From Spongilla lacustris (lineage: Eukaryota; Porifera; Demospongiae; Spongillida; Spongillidae), in NCBI GenBank assembly GCA_949361645.1, contig OX442427.1:2530179-2594178 (forward strand): a DNA stretch of 64,000 nt. The letters run 5' to 3'. Of this stretch, positions 1-12,700 are shown in pieces. A program made the translations under genes and the position numbers. The notes under the pieces were generated by a model that was not told the DNA's origin, made no database searches, and saw only the letters and a list, made by a program, of their open reading frames with translations. Each line of letters begins with the position of its first letter. Within the stretch, counting starts at the first letter, position 1.

Positions 1-888
1 CTGTCAAGACCTTTGCCTTGGGGCAGTGCAGGGAGATCGAGAGGATGGAAGCTAGTCTAGCGAAAGTGTTCTGGGCCTCTTTACCCCAGTTCCCATACGA
101 TTCCACTGCCAGAGGAACGCATACCCACCCTAGCTCCTGACACTTCGGGTCGTTGGAAGAGTGCTTTCGGCACTCTGCTTTGTGAGCTGCAACACCTGCT
201 GAATTACACGCGTCATGCAAAGTGGCAGGAGTGAGTGGGGAGGTAACAGTAACATCGAAGGCTGCTGGCTTCGCCCTTTCCCAAGCATCGACTAGCACAT
301 CAGCTGGACGGGAGTTACTCTGGACTCTTGAAAGGCCTTGACCAACCTCCACTCTTACAGATAGGTGAGCACGACGACAAAACTCTGCAAAGATGTTTCG
401 CAGGCGATTGTGTCTGATGACAACATCCCCACCATGTCTGCATGATACCGCATGATGTCCGAGAGGATCCAAAGTGATATCGGGGCAGAATGGGCACACT
501 GATTGAATAGAAGAGTTCATACCTAGCCACCACAACACTGTAATTTGGTACTCGGCTGGATCAAGATGCAAGCCCAACCCCACCGAGGGGACAACCGAAA
601 GCCAAGAACTGGCATGAGGAGCAGAGGCAGAAAGAAGTCGTGCCTTATTGGCAGGAGAGGAAGTCATCAAGATAGACTGAAAAAGATGATCATCCAACTT
701 CTTGCACAAGGCATGCTGGGACAGAGGAGAGGACAAAACAGACTCCACTGTGATGGCCTCTGTAGGGGACACAAGGCTGTTGAACTTCGAAATAGCGCTC
801 AACAAGTGGCGATTACTAGCACTACCAAAACCTGAAGAAGACAATGATGAGATGAAGGCAGCACATGAGTGGTAGGATAAAGAACGAA
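1..888 (-). mobile_element. 3' fragment of an RT/endonuclease non-LTR element, cut by the left window edge
   Basis: On the minus strand one frame stays open from about 888 to the window edge. It matches the C-terminal half of the RT ORF at 16621-20193. In order it shows a block around HASSWLSVV, a WWLG block, a zinc knuckle with the pattern CPFC...GHHAVSC followed by RHNRLR, and an endonuclease-like core with RPADVL then AAFDVTVTSPL. It ends in the conserved tail ELGWVCVPLAVESYGNWG. The C-C-H-C knuckle plus an RPD/D-type core is the arrangement of restriction-like endonuclease LINEs (R2/NeSL/Utopia-type clades); the clade itself is inference. The right end runs into a TTA microsatellite, so the RT core is missing. 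No start codon is present, so this is a dead fragment. Confidence 0.75.
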
Positions 889-976
889 ATTATTATTATT
901 ATTATTATTAATTTAGTAGCTTCTGTAGTAGTTTGTGTGTGTTTTGTGTGTTATTATAATCATTGTTGTATCATTA

Positions 977-1011
<35 letters not shown>

Positions 1012-1032
1012 AAAATAAAATAAAAATTATTA
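889..1032. repeat. TTA/ATT microsatellites and AT-rich spacer
   Basis: Two (ATT)n tracts, at about 890-910 and 973-1010, separate the minus-strand RT fragment on the left from a plus-strand RT fragment on the right. The two RT relics therefore stand head to head across simple sequence. No gene is visible here. Confidence 0.8.
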
Positions 1033-1317
1033 GAAGCGAGCGTAACGGCAGGTTCGGCAGCCCTTGCAGCTGAGAACAGAAAGCACAATAGCAATGACAG
1101 GAAGTGTGAAGAACTGGGTTGGGTCTGCATCCCACTTGTGGTCGAGACCTATGGGTGTTGGGGTGCTGCAGCAGTGGCGGCTTTTTCTAAGCTTGCTGGT
1201 CGTCTTTCCACCAGGCTAAACCAACCCAAATCCAGGACCATCTTTGGAATATACAGCCACCTAGGCCTAGCCTTAGTGAGAGCCAACTGCAGAGCCATCC
1301 TGTCCAGGGTAACTTGA
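1033..1317 (+). mobile_element. Plus-strand C-terminal fragment of an RT/endonuclease element
   Basis: A 94-codon plus-strand frame with a TGA stop at 1315-1317 encodes the element's conserved C terminus. It shows GSAALAAENRK, then KCEELGWVCIPLVVETYG, WGAAAVAAFSKLAGRLS, and ends LALVRANCRAILSRV. It has no start codon and begins abruptly after the ATT tract. The open frame listed on the opposite strand here (1149-1370) is a shadow. The spacer to 1540 is AT-rich with no gene seen. Confidence 0.75.
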
Positions 1318-1542
1318 CTGTAAGGCCTGAAATGCCTCTCTTTTAGGTTCAATTCCGAGGTTTTATGCATTTAGCACCAATATTAGTAATGTGATGTTAT
1401 ATTCATTCGTTCATGTATTCTATGTATATATATTAAATATAATAATAAATATTTTAAAAAATTAAAAAAATATTTATTAAATATTAAAATTACACCACTA
1501 AAGTTATTATGCACTTAATAATCAGACATCAAATCCCTGAGT

Positions 1543-2282
1543 CTACACCCACTTTCGCTCCAATTTCCTACGCCTATTCTTTGATAGAGCTTGCGGTCTA
1601 GCTTCATCCAACGTCAGTGGTTTTAGTAAGTGATCCACTTTGTCTTCAGAAGCAGCCTCCGAATGGACAGCCTCTTGTGTGGCCCTAATCTGAGAGGGAG
1701 GTCCCTCACTTTTCGTAGCCATTCCCGAGTTGCATCCATTGGCCTTGTCACCATTCAACTCATCAAATTTCTTCAATGCTATCTTCAAATTGGACAGTTT
1801 CCTTGAGTCCACCTGAAACATCTCCAGAGCCCTCAGCCTATCTTCTGGAACTTCCCACTTCTGATCTGGTTTTAGGTCAGTATCTAACCATCCTACTGAA
1901 ACCTCAAGTTGCTCGATCATGGAAACAAATTCTGAGCGGGACTTAACATGAGAAAGATCCATGACAACACCATTCTCCACGTAACAGTTCAGCTCCAGCT
2001 GCATGCTCTCTTCCTGGTGACAGGTGGCGACGTACGCTTTTCTAGCGGTCTTTTTAGAACGAGCGTTACTTGGTGTATTTAAAAGCTTGGAGTATGCCTC
2101 CTCTCTTCGACATTTAGCTCGCTGGAGTTCGATCTGAATTGAACGGCGACAGCTGTCATCTCGATCGAGCCAACAAATCCCGCAGCTGGAAAAGTCAGGG
2201 TCCGTCGCGAGCGGTGTACAAGCATCATCAGAGTCTTCACAGCTAGAAACTTCTTCCTCAACCCACTCATCATAAGCAAATA
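1543..2282 (-). CDS. Open frame of unknown function (about 246 codons, no clear start)
   Basis: The minus-strand frame is open from about 2282 to the stop at 1543, longer than the 153-aa stretch that begins at its first internal methionine (2004). The N-terminal part is acidic and Cys-containing (EWVEEEVSSCEDSDD, then SSCGICWLDRDDSCRR). A basic segment follows (ARSKKTARKAYV), then a helical region with YVENGVVMDLSHVKS, and the end is very basic (KNRRRKLERKWV). I do not recognise the family. It lies between two RT relics and immediately downstream, on the same strand, of the RT C-terminal domain at 2439-3077. It could be part of a mobile element (an accessory ORF) or a captured gene fragment. 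Simple TTTA repeats at 2284-2300 lie just upstream. Confidence 0.4.
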
Positions 2283-2438
2283 TATTTATTTATTTATTTT
2301 ATTGCTTTTTGTTATTATTTTTAATTAATAGAGTCCCATATATTTATAATATAAACTAACATATATGGCTAACAACAACACAACCTAACATATACAATGT
2401 ACTGGCACACTAACACACTCGATCACTCACACACAGAA

Positions 2439-3077
2439 CTAAAAGTCATCTAAACCATCAAAGAAACTTAATGTTCCCAAGACGGAGGTGGAATTTCCTC
2501 TCTGGATTGCCACAGAAAGGTGCTGGAGTAAGAATTGGTAGGATTGTGAGTCTCCAGTGGTTTTGTGCAGACGATGGCCAAGGTCCCTAAGAAAGGACAA
2601 TGTTTCAGCACCAAACACACCAAGAGACTCACATGCTATGGGAACAAAGAAGTATTTAGCTCCAAGAGAGGAATACTTCTTCCTCTTTTGAGATTCAGCC
2701 TCTGCTGCTACCAATCCTGGGCCTCTTTCAGCAGTGGAGAGATATGATGGTGCCAAGGTGTCTCTGCATGTAGCATCCCACACAAGGAGTTTCCCCTCTT
2801 TCCAGGGAACCATTGAAATTCCATCTGGCCTTTTACCATCAGATCTAGCTACTCCAGAAGGCTCCAAACGAGCAGGTATTTTTGCAGCTGACAGTGCTCT
2901 GTGGATGATGTCGTTTAAGCTAGAATGCCTGGAGTGGCGACCTTCACTCCATCTACAGCTAAGGCCATGAGTAGCAAGGTCATTCACGTGAGAACCACAA
3001 TGGCGACAAGTGTGTGAATGGCACAAGGGAACACCAAGTCTGAGCCCAACTGCAATTCGGATGGTGGAGTTATCCAT
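2439..3077 (-). mobile_element. C-terminal zinc-knuckle/endonuclease-like domain of a second RT element family
   Basis: This 212-residue frame begins with a knuckle of the form CRHCGS...HGLSC, then RHSSLNDIIHRAL. A putative nuclease core follows: KRPDGIS, about ten residues, then LLVWDATCRDTLAP. It ends in a conserved helical tail (KRKKYSSL, FVPIACESLGVFG, FLRDLGHRL). The RPDG...WDAT pair resembles the PD...D core of restriction-like endonucleases found after the RT in several non-LTR elements. The sequence differs clearly from the RPAD/FDLT family next to it, so at least two RT families are present. The RT core itself is absent, so this is a 5'-truncated relic. Confidence 0.6.
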
Positions 3078-3124
3078 TCTCAGGCCTATGGAGGATATAG
3101 GGAATGCATTTATTGCTTATATCT

Positions 3125-3160
3125 TGTAATATTATTATTATTATTATTATTATTATTACA
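3125..3160. repeat. (ATT)n microsatellite at the 3' side of an RT element
   Basis: A run of ATT units lies just beyond the stop codon of the minus-strand RT ORF that ends at 3218. Similar AT-rich trinucleotide runs lie near 16520-16545 at the 3' side of the full-length RT element. This suggests that A/T-rich simple tails are part of these elements. Confidence 0.7.
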
Positions 3161-3217
3161 ATAACAACAATGATTATAATACATACTACTAATTACAACT
3201 AAACTACTAATAGTAAG

Positions 3218-5571
3218 TTAGGAGGGTGGAAGCTCCCTGGCCAGGATGGCTCTAGCAATGGACCGAACCAGGACCACATTCAACCGGCCATAAATTTCAG
3301 CCACAACTACTGCCTTGGGGGAGGACTGGTGAATGGCCAGGAAGGATGCTAGCCCGGAGAAAGTATCATGTGCCTGCTTGCCCCAATTGCCATAAGTCTC
3401 CACTGCCAATGGGATGCAGGACCAGCCCAACTCTTGGCACTTGGGACCATTGGAGTGGAGCTTGCGGGTCTCTGCTGCCAGGGCTGCCGCACCAGCCTGG
3501 TGACATGATTCACCCAAGATGACAGAGCAGAGTGGTGAGGTAATGGTCAGGTCTAGTGCCGCAGGTTTGCCTCTGTCCCAGCCAGCAATGAGGATGTCAG
3601 CAGGTCTGGTGTGGGCAAGGTCTCTGGTAAGGCCATGACCTCTCTCCACACTCACACTTAGGTGGGCACGACGACAAAGGTCAAATACCTCATCTCGTAG
3701 ACGATTATGGCGTGTGACCACATCCCCCCCATGCCTGCAGGTCACAGCATGGCGACCAAGAGGATCAAGAGCAGTATCGGGGCAGAATGGGCACATGGAC
3801 CGACCAGAAGTATCTAACCCCAGCCACCACCTAATAGCCATCTGGAACTCATTTGACTCCAGGTGCAAGCCCAAACCAGGGGAAGGGACCACTGATAGCC
3901 AAGAGGAAGCATGAGGAGCAGCCACTGACAGAAGGCGAGCTCTGTTAGCTGGAGAGGAGGATTCCAACAAGATGTGGAAATGTTGGGCTTGGATCATTCC
4001 TGACAAGACCTTCTGGTGAATAGGAGACTCCAGAGCAGAATTGACTGTAATGACATTAGAGGGGGAGACCTGAGCATTAAACATTGCCACTGCCTGTTGT
4101 AGGTGGATGTTATCAGCCTTGCCAAAGCCGGAGAATGACAGGGAGGCAATGAACGCTGCAGCAGCATGGTGAGAGAGGGAGCGAAGACCCAGACCCCCAA
4201 ATTTTAGTCCTAGCTGTGCCTGGCTCCAGGCATCATTGGTAACATTGATGGCTGAGCACATTACAAAGCAGTGCTTGACCTCCTCATCAAAAGACCTTAG
4301 AGCATCTGTGGCCAGGCTTGGTGGGGTAACCCTTGCTATGTGGACCATCCTGCAGAAACTACCACACATGCGCAATAAGGAAACTGCTACCTGGAGATCG
4401 ACTGCAGCAACATCCACTAGACTGGAGAGAAGCTTCCTAGACTCAGCACACCTCCCAGCGATAAACTTAGAACAGTGTAGATAATCCCCAATTGGAGCAC
4501 CTAGAATGTCCAGATTAGGCAGGAGTGAGCACCTCACCTCCGGCGGGAATGATGTGTTGCCCTGCCTGCTGAACATCTCACACTTGGCCAGGTTCACATG
4601 TAGGCCCAATGCAGGACCCAACTCCTCAATCACATGTAAGGCACGCAGTACAGCTGGGCAGGTGCCAGCCAAAGCTCCATCATCGAGGTACCACGCTTGG
4701 AGAAGGATTTCAGCACACTCCTCATCTGCGTCCAGGCTAGATACCAACTTCTGGAGGACTAGTGCAAACAGTAAGGGACCTAAAGGGTCACCCTGCTGCA
4801 CTCCAGACTCAGAGCTGATCTGACCAAGAGGGTGCCATAGCAGAGGGTGGGTCCCATAACACCAAGACACCCAAGGTAGCAACTCAGGGAAAAAAGTAGC
4901 ACACTGATCAAGGACTGCTTGCCTGGAGACAATATTAAAAGTGTTCCTCATGTCTACCTTAAGTACAACAAAGTCCTCGTCCATCCAGTGCTCTTCAATG
5001 CATCCCCTGAGAGCATGGGCCACCTTCTCTGCCCCTGCACGACAGGCCACACCCAGTTGCAGGGGTTGGAAGAACTCAGTAGCCTTGTCCTTCACCAAGG
5101 CACACATGCACTTCCCAGTCAGCCTCCTTATTGTCTCCCCCACCGCGATGGGCCTGATGTCAGGTGGGCAGCCCTCCTTGTTTTTGTTCAAGGCAATCAA
5201 GCAGCCTCCTGCCAAGAACTTAGACACAGATGTAGGTACCTTTCCAGCTGCCAGGATATTGACCAACTGCCTGAGGGAGGAGCAAATGGATGTGGGAAGT
5301 GGGACACTAGCCACATCAAGCAGGTGTTGGACTCGAAGACCAGAAGGACCAGCTGCAGTGTCCTTGGGGAAGGAACTAGGACGGAAAGGATATTGAAGTC
5401 TGGCTCAAGGGTGAGAGGGGCAGAATGGGACGCTGGAGCTACTGGAGTGGGACAGCTAGGATGCTTAGATTTCAACAGATGCCACGTTGTCTCATTATTT
5501 GGGGCAATACCGCTGGACTGAAGGACTCTGCAAGCTTTTCCAAACATACCAGATCTGCCTAATGACACCAT
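3218..5571 (-). mobile_element. RT/endonuclease non-LTR element, 5'-truncated with one frameshift
   Basis: The main frame (698 codons from 5314 to 3218) contains most of a reverse transcriptase. Visible blocks are DIRPIAVGE, the motif-A block VLKVDMRNTFNIVSR, the motif-B block GVQQGDPLGPLLF, and the catalytic motif-C block WYLDDGALAG. After these come a C-C-H-C knuckle (CPFC...GRHAVTC, then RHNRLRD) and the endonuclease-like core RPADIL...AALDLTITSPL. Codons upstream in the same frame still read KDTAAGPSGLRVQHLLD. The homologous N-terminal part (GKACRVLQSSGI, KSKHPSCP, EPDFNIL) lies in another frame at 5370-5571, so a frameshift sits near 5375. The element stops abruptly at about 5575, where it abuts another relic. 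It is probably inactive. Confidence 0.8.
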
Positions 5572-5574
5572 AAT

Positions 5575-6189
5575 GCACCATAAGTTTCAGTAACCAGGGG
5601 AACACACAACCAGCCCAGTTCATCACACTTGGCATCATTGGCTTTATGTTTTCTATCTTCAGTGGCTCTGGCAGCTGAACCTGCAGACACTCCTGCTTCC
5701 AACAAGGTGAGAGTATTAAGCGGAGAGGTCACAGATACATCAAATGCTGCTGTCTTGCCCGTAGCCCAACAAAAGGTCGGCAGGGTGGGTGTGGCTATGG
5801 TCAGCAGTGAGGTAACTGCCAGCTTCCACCTGGACACTGAGATGAGCCCGATGGCACGTTTCAGCCAGTACATCACGCAGGGTGTAATGTCGTGTTACCA
5901 CATCATCCCCCTGCTTACAAGTGATGGCGTGATGTCCAAGGGGGTCTAGGGCATTGTCAGGGCAAAGTGCACACTGGGACCCCTGGGATGTGTCTAGGCC
6001 AAGCCACCACTTTATAGCAACTTGATGTACTGGTGGATCAAGGTGCAGACCCAATCCCTCTGATGGGACTACTGACAGCCAAGAGGATGCATGGGCAGAT
6101 GAAACAGAAAGTAATCGTGCTCTGTCAGCAGTGGAAGAAAGGCTCCCAACATGATGCAAGCACACCTCACCTAAAACAGCTGTCTTCAA
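5575..6189 (-). mobile_element. RT/endonuclease element, C-terminal relic with a frameshift
   Basis: Two overlapping minus-strand frames (6189-5740 and 5876-5559) together give the C-terminal third of the same RT family. The first reads ARLLSVSSAHASSWLSVV, KWWLGLDTS, the knuckle CALCPDNALDPLGHHAITC, RHYTLRD and HTHPADLL. After a frameshift near 5760 the second reads GKTAAFDVSVTSPL, KCDELGWLCVPLVTETYG. It is cut at about 5575, exactly where the 3218-5571 copy begins, so two fragments of one family are joined end to end in the same orientation. Confidence 0.7.
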
Positions 6190-6884
6190 AATTCATCTAA
6201 TCCCAATTTAGGCACACCCTGATCTGGGAACTAGCTAACAGGCTCGCAATGGGATACAGTGACACTGCTTATAAATCCAATCATCTGTCCGGTGGCTTGT
6301 AACATTAGCTGGCAATTTTTAACAAAAGCACCCCCTCATATCACAACTGTCTGTTTAAAAAGAAGAGAGCCATCCATACACAAGCAGCAACAAAAAAAGT
6401 TCTGGGATAAACATTGAAAGTAACGCACACCTTCTCTTTAGGAAAACAAATTAGCTGAAGGCTTGCNNNNNNNNNNNNNNNNNNNNNNNNNNNNNNNNNN
6501 NNNNNNNNNNNNNNNNNNNNNNNNNNNNNNNNNNNNNNNNNNNNNNNNNNNNNNNNNNNNNNNNNNNNNNNNNNNNNNNNNNNNNNNNNNNNNNNNNNNN
6601 NNNNNNNNNNNNNNNNNNNNNNNNNNNNNNNNNNNNNNNNNNNNNNNNNNNNNNNNNNNNNNNNNNCGCGAAAATTTGTCCTGGCGTATGTCATATTGTT
6701 TAATACCAAAAATAATATTACGTATACATGTAATTATGTTGCAATACCCCGCGGGCCGGTACATGCATACTTATATGAGCATTTATTATTACCAGACAAG
6801 TACATAACAACCATTAATCAAAGGAGAGGGGGTTGGAGGCAAAGTTCCCAAAATAGATGCAGCATTCCACGGGCCCTCTGAATG
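6190..6884. other. Intergenic stretch with a 200-base assembly gap
   Basis: Positions 6467-6666 are N. Open frames running through this block are artefacts of the Ns. The flanks are AT-rich and I see no gene, tRNA or clear repeat in them. Confidence 0.9.
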
Positions 6885-9750
6885 GAAAGAATGGTATGCA
6901 TGGGAGGAAAGGGAACTGTACTTGTTGATCTAGTACTGATCCACCTGGTTGCTGCTGTACTTATAATTATATATACTTCAGAGGATGAGTGGAAGAGGCA
7001 AAAGTGTCTACACAGGTTGCACCCACCCCAAATCAATGAGCGATAAGTAATAATAACATATGCTATACCATGGCATAAAAAACCACATGATGTAAAATGT
7101 ATGTGATGTCATTGCTAATTCTCTATAGGAGCACACACCCGTGACCACAGCCACTCTCGTCCAGCTATTGCACTCATGATAGGGTGGGCCACTCTAGAGC
7201 TACATGCAGCAGCTCTGGTACATGCAGCAGCTCTGGTAGCAAGCTTGTGGCAAATGACCCCAATGTGCCAAGAGTTGGGTTGAGTGAGCGTTCCACTAAC
7301 CATCTCAATCCACACTGCAGGCTAATTGCTTCCATGAACACATCCTTCAGTTAAAATAAATCATAAGCACAGATTATACATGTACAAGCTACACAATGCA
7401 TTTAGTTATAATGTCACGTGTACGAACATCTCATTTTTATCAAGATGAGTGCTGCATGACCTTATAGCCTACAGAGCTCAGGTACACGTACATGTAAATA
7501 ACAATGTAAACATTATCTGTGCCAGAAAAAACAGGCCCATCATGTACAGGTACCACATAGTGCCAGAAATATGCAATTAAAGAAGTGCAAAGAAATAATC
7601 CAGGCCTTGTCCAATTTCCCAAATGGATATGCCAGTGCCCAGCTCTTGAGCCAATTCCAGTCGAGCTTGAATTGACTGTTCACAAAACATACATGTGTAA
7701 AACAATACATGTCATCCATCGAGCGTGGCAGTAGATATACATACATGCAATGTACAACACTGAATTTGTTTAGACTACCTTGAGAGATGGGTAGTACACG
7801 TCATGCACAGTACCTCCAATCCTGTAACAGTTGTGACCAGTAAGCAAAGGTACACAAATGAAGGCCATAAGGTACATAATGCATTATGTGAAGCTCACTT
7901 GTACTGAAAGTGGTGCTCCAAACACTGGCTATCCCATTTTAATTTGGGCTTGTACTTGGAAAGGACCTCAATGTATCTGAAGGAGAAAACAACATATGTA
8001 AGTGTAGTTTGATATGAATAAATATATTAAGTACAGCACACTGTAACTTTTAAAGCAGGGGCTTACTTGTTCCCAAGAATAGCTGTAAAGGGAAAAAAAT
8101 CTTTATGAAACACATACATGTACATGTATGCTACATGACATAGTACATGTACATGTACATATACTGGGACGTCAGTTTCTGACAAGAACCCTCAATGAAT
8201 TTCATGGAATGCAGGTTTTTACATATACACCACTGGTACACACTAAAAATCTTACTGCCCATCATGCAGAAAAGATGTAAAGAGATTTTCATTAGCCGCA
8301 CATTTCAATGCAAATACATGTACATGTATGCTTGTCTTGGAAAGCTTCAGTGGACATTTACTACTTTCCCTGCACACGTCCATGTATATATTATGTACAT
8401 GTACATGTGCAATGTACCTTTACATGTACAAGTACTTACACAACACTACAACTACTTTTACATGCTCAGTATATAGGCACATGTAAATACACCTACCGTC
8501 CATCTCAGCAGAATAAAAGTCGTATCCGTAAAAGTTGAGTCCAGTGAGTATCTTTGCTCTAGGAGAAGAAAGCTCAGGAACCAAGGAGACAACACAGTCC
8601 TCAACCCACTCCACGGGGGAGTTTGGACCTGGGCTGCAAAAAAGAAAATAAATAATATGAGTGCAACTAACCATGTATAATGTAAACCTACATGTACAGT
8701 GTAATATCTAGACAGCAATAAAAGTCCAAACCTGCCAGGTCTAGAGTAGTCATATGTCATGAGGCTAAACGCATCTACATGTGGTGCCAGATTGGTGAAG
8801 TCTGAGTCTGTGAACAGTGACCTGTGGGAACCAGTTGTACATATTTGCAAGCATTACCACCCCCCCCCCCCCCTCCCACATACTGCCCATTGTTACCCTC
8901 TTAGCTTGGAAGGAATGACAAGGATGAGCTCAAGAGTATGCTGGTGGAGGCTGTCAGCAATCAGCTCAATCAGACGTGTCAGTTCACTATTATAAGAGAG
9001 GAGCAGTATAATTGTACATGTGTGTACATGCACATGCTAGCATCGAATGTTGATAAGTATATTATAAAAACATGTCATGTACACGTTTGTCCATTTCTCA
9101 TTAGACAATTCAGCGCCAATTTTTTTCATCAGAGATATGCATGTATAATAATACAGTATGTGTACATTATACAAGTCTTCATGCATGCAGGTCCATGCTC
9201 CTTACATGTATGTATAAACAAGCACCAAATAGCAACCACCAACATGAATAGAAAAAAACATTTCCTTCTGCACAGGTGTTTCTGCTCATATGACACGTGC
9301 ATGTAAAAATGAGACAATTTGTCCTGAACCCCTTGAAGGCATAAAATGGACAAACAACATACATGTATGTAGAATCGAAAAACAACTTTGCATCGCTAAG
9401 AAAAAAGAGACTACTAATAGTAGAATAAGCTTGTGTCTTGCAAATGTTTCTCTGTGATAAGTGATGAGATACTTTTGGCTACTGGGCCCACCCCTTCCAG
9501 CTGATAATAATGTACATGTACATGCAGAAGTGTGCCTATGATGCACATGCAAGCCACATGTACTTGTACATGCAGGGTAAGAGTCACACAGCAATATTTA
9601 GAAAAGTCTCTTTGGAACACCTACTTGCGAAAGGAGCCCTGCAGCTGACTCCAGATTTCCAGTACCACACCATCAAATTTGTGATGCTGAAAAATAGGAG
9701 ACACATTCACACAGGTACATGTATACATGTACCCGTACAATGTACGCATG
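6885..9750. repeat. Segmental duplication, copy A (pairs with about 41125-43770)
   Basis: From GGTATGCAYGGGAGGAAAGG onward this stretch is colinear with 41125-43770 through CHID1 exons 13 to 6 and their introns. Identity is high in exons and lower, with indels, in introns. Copy A belongs to the intact CHID1 gene; copy B is the pseudogene. Confidence 0.85.
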
Positions 9751-12700
9751 TAACATGTGATATATGTGTATAGACAGAGCGATGCTCAACTTACAGTGGT
9801 CCTTTGAGCAAGGTACTCAGATAACTCCTTCATCTTTGAAGAAGACTTGAAGAGGTTTTGGTAGTCAGTTGCACTCCATCCTTCAAAAAGAACCCTTGGA
9901 ACTATTTTCACTCCATGGCCATTAGCCCTCACTTCTGCCACCCATCCTACCAAGCAAAAAGAACAGTCCATACTACCAATACTGCCACATGAAGTATACA
10001 AGTGATGTACAATGTACTGTACACTGTACACATAATTGTGATTTCAATACTGATTAACAAACCTTGATATTGTGTTTAAGTTTAACAAAATGCCAAGATT
10101 ATTTTGTTTCAATTTATAAATAATTTTTCACACTGACATCAGATCTCCATGTACACCCTTCCCCTCCACAGAATGCTGCACAAGCTCACAGAGGTGGACA
10201 TCAGGTGCTGCTCCTAAGCACTTTGATTATGCTGTCCCACCATTGCCTCTCAGTGCATGATGGGGAGGCCTCACAGCGGAGAATTGCAGACAAAAAACAG
10301 GACTTTTTTTTTTGCCCTCGAATTCTTTCAAAATTGTTTGCACATAACAATGAATCCTAGTTTTCAATCACACTATCTATAAGTACATGCTTATATTAGA
10401 AATGTTGTATATAGCTCATTGAATTCACTATTACATGTACACTGACTACAGTGTATGTAATTTTTAGGCTAGTCAGTTATAGTCCTAATATATATAGCTT
10501 GAAGTAATTCTGTAAGGTCATTCTTCTAACAGACTGCCATTCTTTTTTGAGACCTGGCAGTACAGCAAGTAATACATTGCATATCAAGTGGAAATGCACA
10601 AGTACAAAGAACTATATGAACCAATCAACTTGTACATTATTTAGCTGTTTACATGCAGGCCTGGACCTGACATCACAGGACACTCACACATGATGGCACT
10701 ATGATGTAAAGTAGGTGTGGCCTGACCTTGGTCAATATCTTGCTCTCCTGTAACAACAAATTTGGCTCCTTGTCTAGTTCAAAAAATAATAATAATAATT
10801 GCAATCCATATTAATAAATAGCAAGTGCATTTTAACATGTACATGTTTACACATAATTGTACAGTACATGTATTTGCGCATGTACACATGTACATGAACA
10901 TGCACACTCAGCATACTTAAGGCATGGAACACAGTTACTCATGTACATGTACATGTACATGTACATGGTTTGCATGAATATAGTATATCAACGTGGCACC
11001 TTTCACTATCTGCCACCTGTATGTCATGTTGCCTAGTCACTGCATGTACATGTACACTTTTGCAAAATAAGTGTTCAGACAAATGCAAAAATATGGACCG
11101 AAGCATCAAATTTAAGACAATCGTGCAATGCCTGGGGGCGACACCATGAATAATTTCGATACTCAAGCTGCCGTGAAGAAAAAAATGAAAGGTCCTAAAT
11201 CCACTTTTCATTATTCACAGTTACCTAAGAGTACTCCCAGGTATTAAATGGCTGATAGAAGTATATTTATTTGTCCATATTTCACGCAAGTCTGAACATT
11301 GCATTAAGGAAATAGTTGTATATTGCAACAAAATATGTTAATATGACAGCAACATGACAAAAAATTATGAATTCATTCATGTCTTAGGTGTTAGATGTTG
11401 AAAGTCACCTCCATGCCCTAAAGCCACATGTAAGTACAAGTACGTGTACAGTACATCTGATCCATGCGCTAACTTACTTTTTCATTTGTAGCCATACAGG
11501 TGAAATGTGTGTGAACTTGGAAGCAAACCACTTAGCAGTGTCATATCCATGATTATTCCACTGTGGGGCGTGATGAAAGATATGTGCAATTAGCTTCAGA
11601 AGGCAAACACATATACATATAAGTGATGAAGAGAGGCATATTATTATTACACACTGTAAGTGAAACAATGTAGACCTCTCTCCATTCTACAGGGTGTTCC
11701 TCAATCAAAGAAAATTGTTTATAAATTAACCACAAGCAGTTACTAACTGGGTAACAAGATAATGTTTCATTACAGATTAGCTGTTCAAACACGTACACGT
11801 TAATGCACACATATACACTTGCTGTTCAAAATTTGCCGAACAGAAGTATCTTATTCGTTCGTCATTTGTTACAATGAACTCTCGCGCTATGTCAACCACA
11901 TTCAAATTTTCTGCCAGCCCTTTGTGAACATGTAACAAGAAACATTGGTTCAATCTTTTCTCATACAAGCTCGACCTAAGATAAGTGAAAAGGCGTCTTA
12001 AGCGCGGAAAAACTCCTTTCTGAGGTGCTTGATGTTATTGGAATTGTGAAGTACATGTAGAAAATCACCTCAGAATTGATATTCTTGTTCCCATGCTGTT
12101 CCATGGCATCACAAATGGTTCTAATGCGGGTAACTTTCTTAACTTTCAGGTACATGTAGTTCCACACGAATCACATCTACTAGCATTCTATCCATACAAA
12201 CGTCCTTGCTAAAAATGGATTCTTTCATACAAGTAACTATCTCCATTGGCGGACGTCAATAAATCATAAATCACTTTACATGTACAGCTGCTAGCTGCTC
12301 GCATAAATTTTTTCGACACACATACCATATTAAAAATACGGTACGCATGTCGAAAAATCATTGAGGTACATGTATATCTATACGATTGAGAATATTACAT
12401 GTAAATTCCTGTAGTACAATGAGTCAATGAAGCCATTGAACATGTAATAAAATCGATGAGCGGCATACTGACAGCAAATCACAATTACTTGAACCACACA
12501 GCAAATGCTTATTCATATTAAGGTTTATCAAAATTATGGGGGACTCTGCTGCTACAGCCCACCCACACTCCCCCCCCCCTCCCTGCAACAGCCCACTTAT
12601 ACACCACCACCGAAATTTATTAGTATCAACAAGTTCTGCAACGCTACGTCATGTGCAGGTATCATGATTAAGTCCCTTGTAGAGTCCAAACAATGTACAT

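Noticed and set aside
4236..5521. Several plus-strand frames across the RT element
   Set aside because: They are opposite-strand shadows of the RT ORF, which carries recognisable catalytic motifs on the minus strand.
6341..6807. Frames running through the N block
   Set aside because: They are artefacts of the 200-base assembly gap.
10140..10300. Possible extra exon or RT fragment in CHID1 intron 4
   Set aside because: No frame aligned with CHID1, whose exon phases already close without it, and no RT motif could be confirmed.
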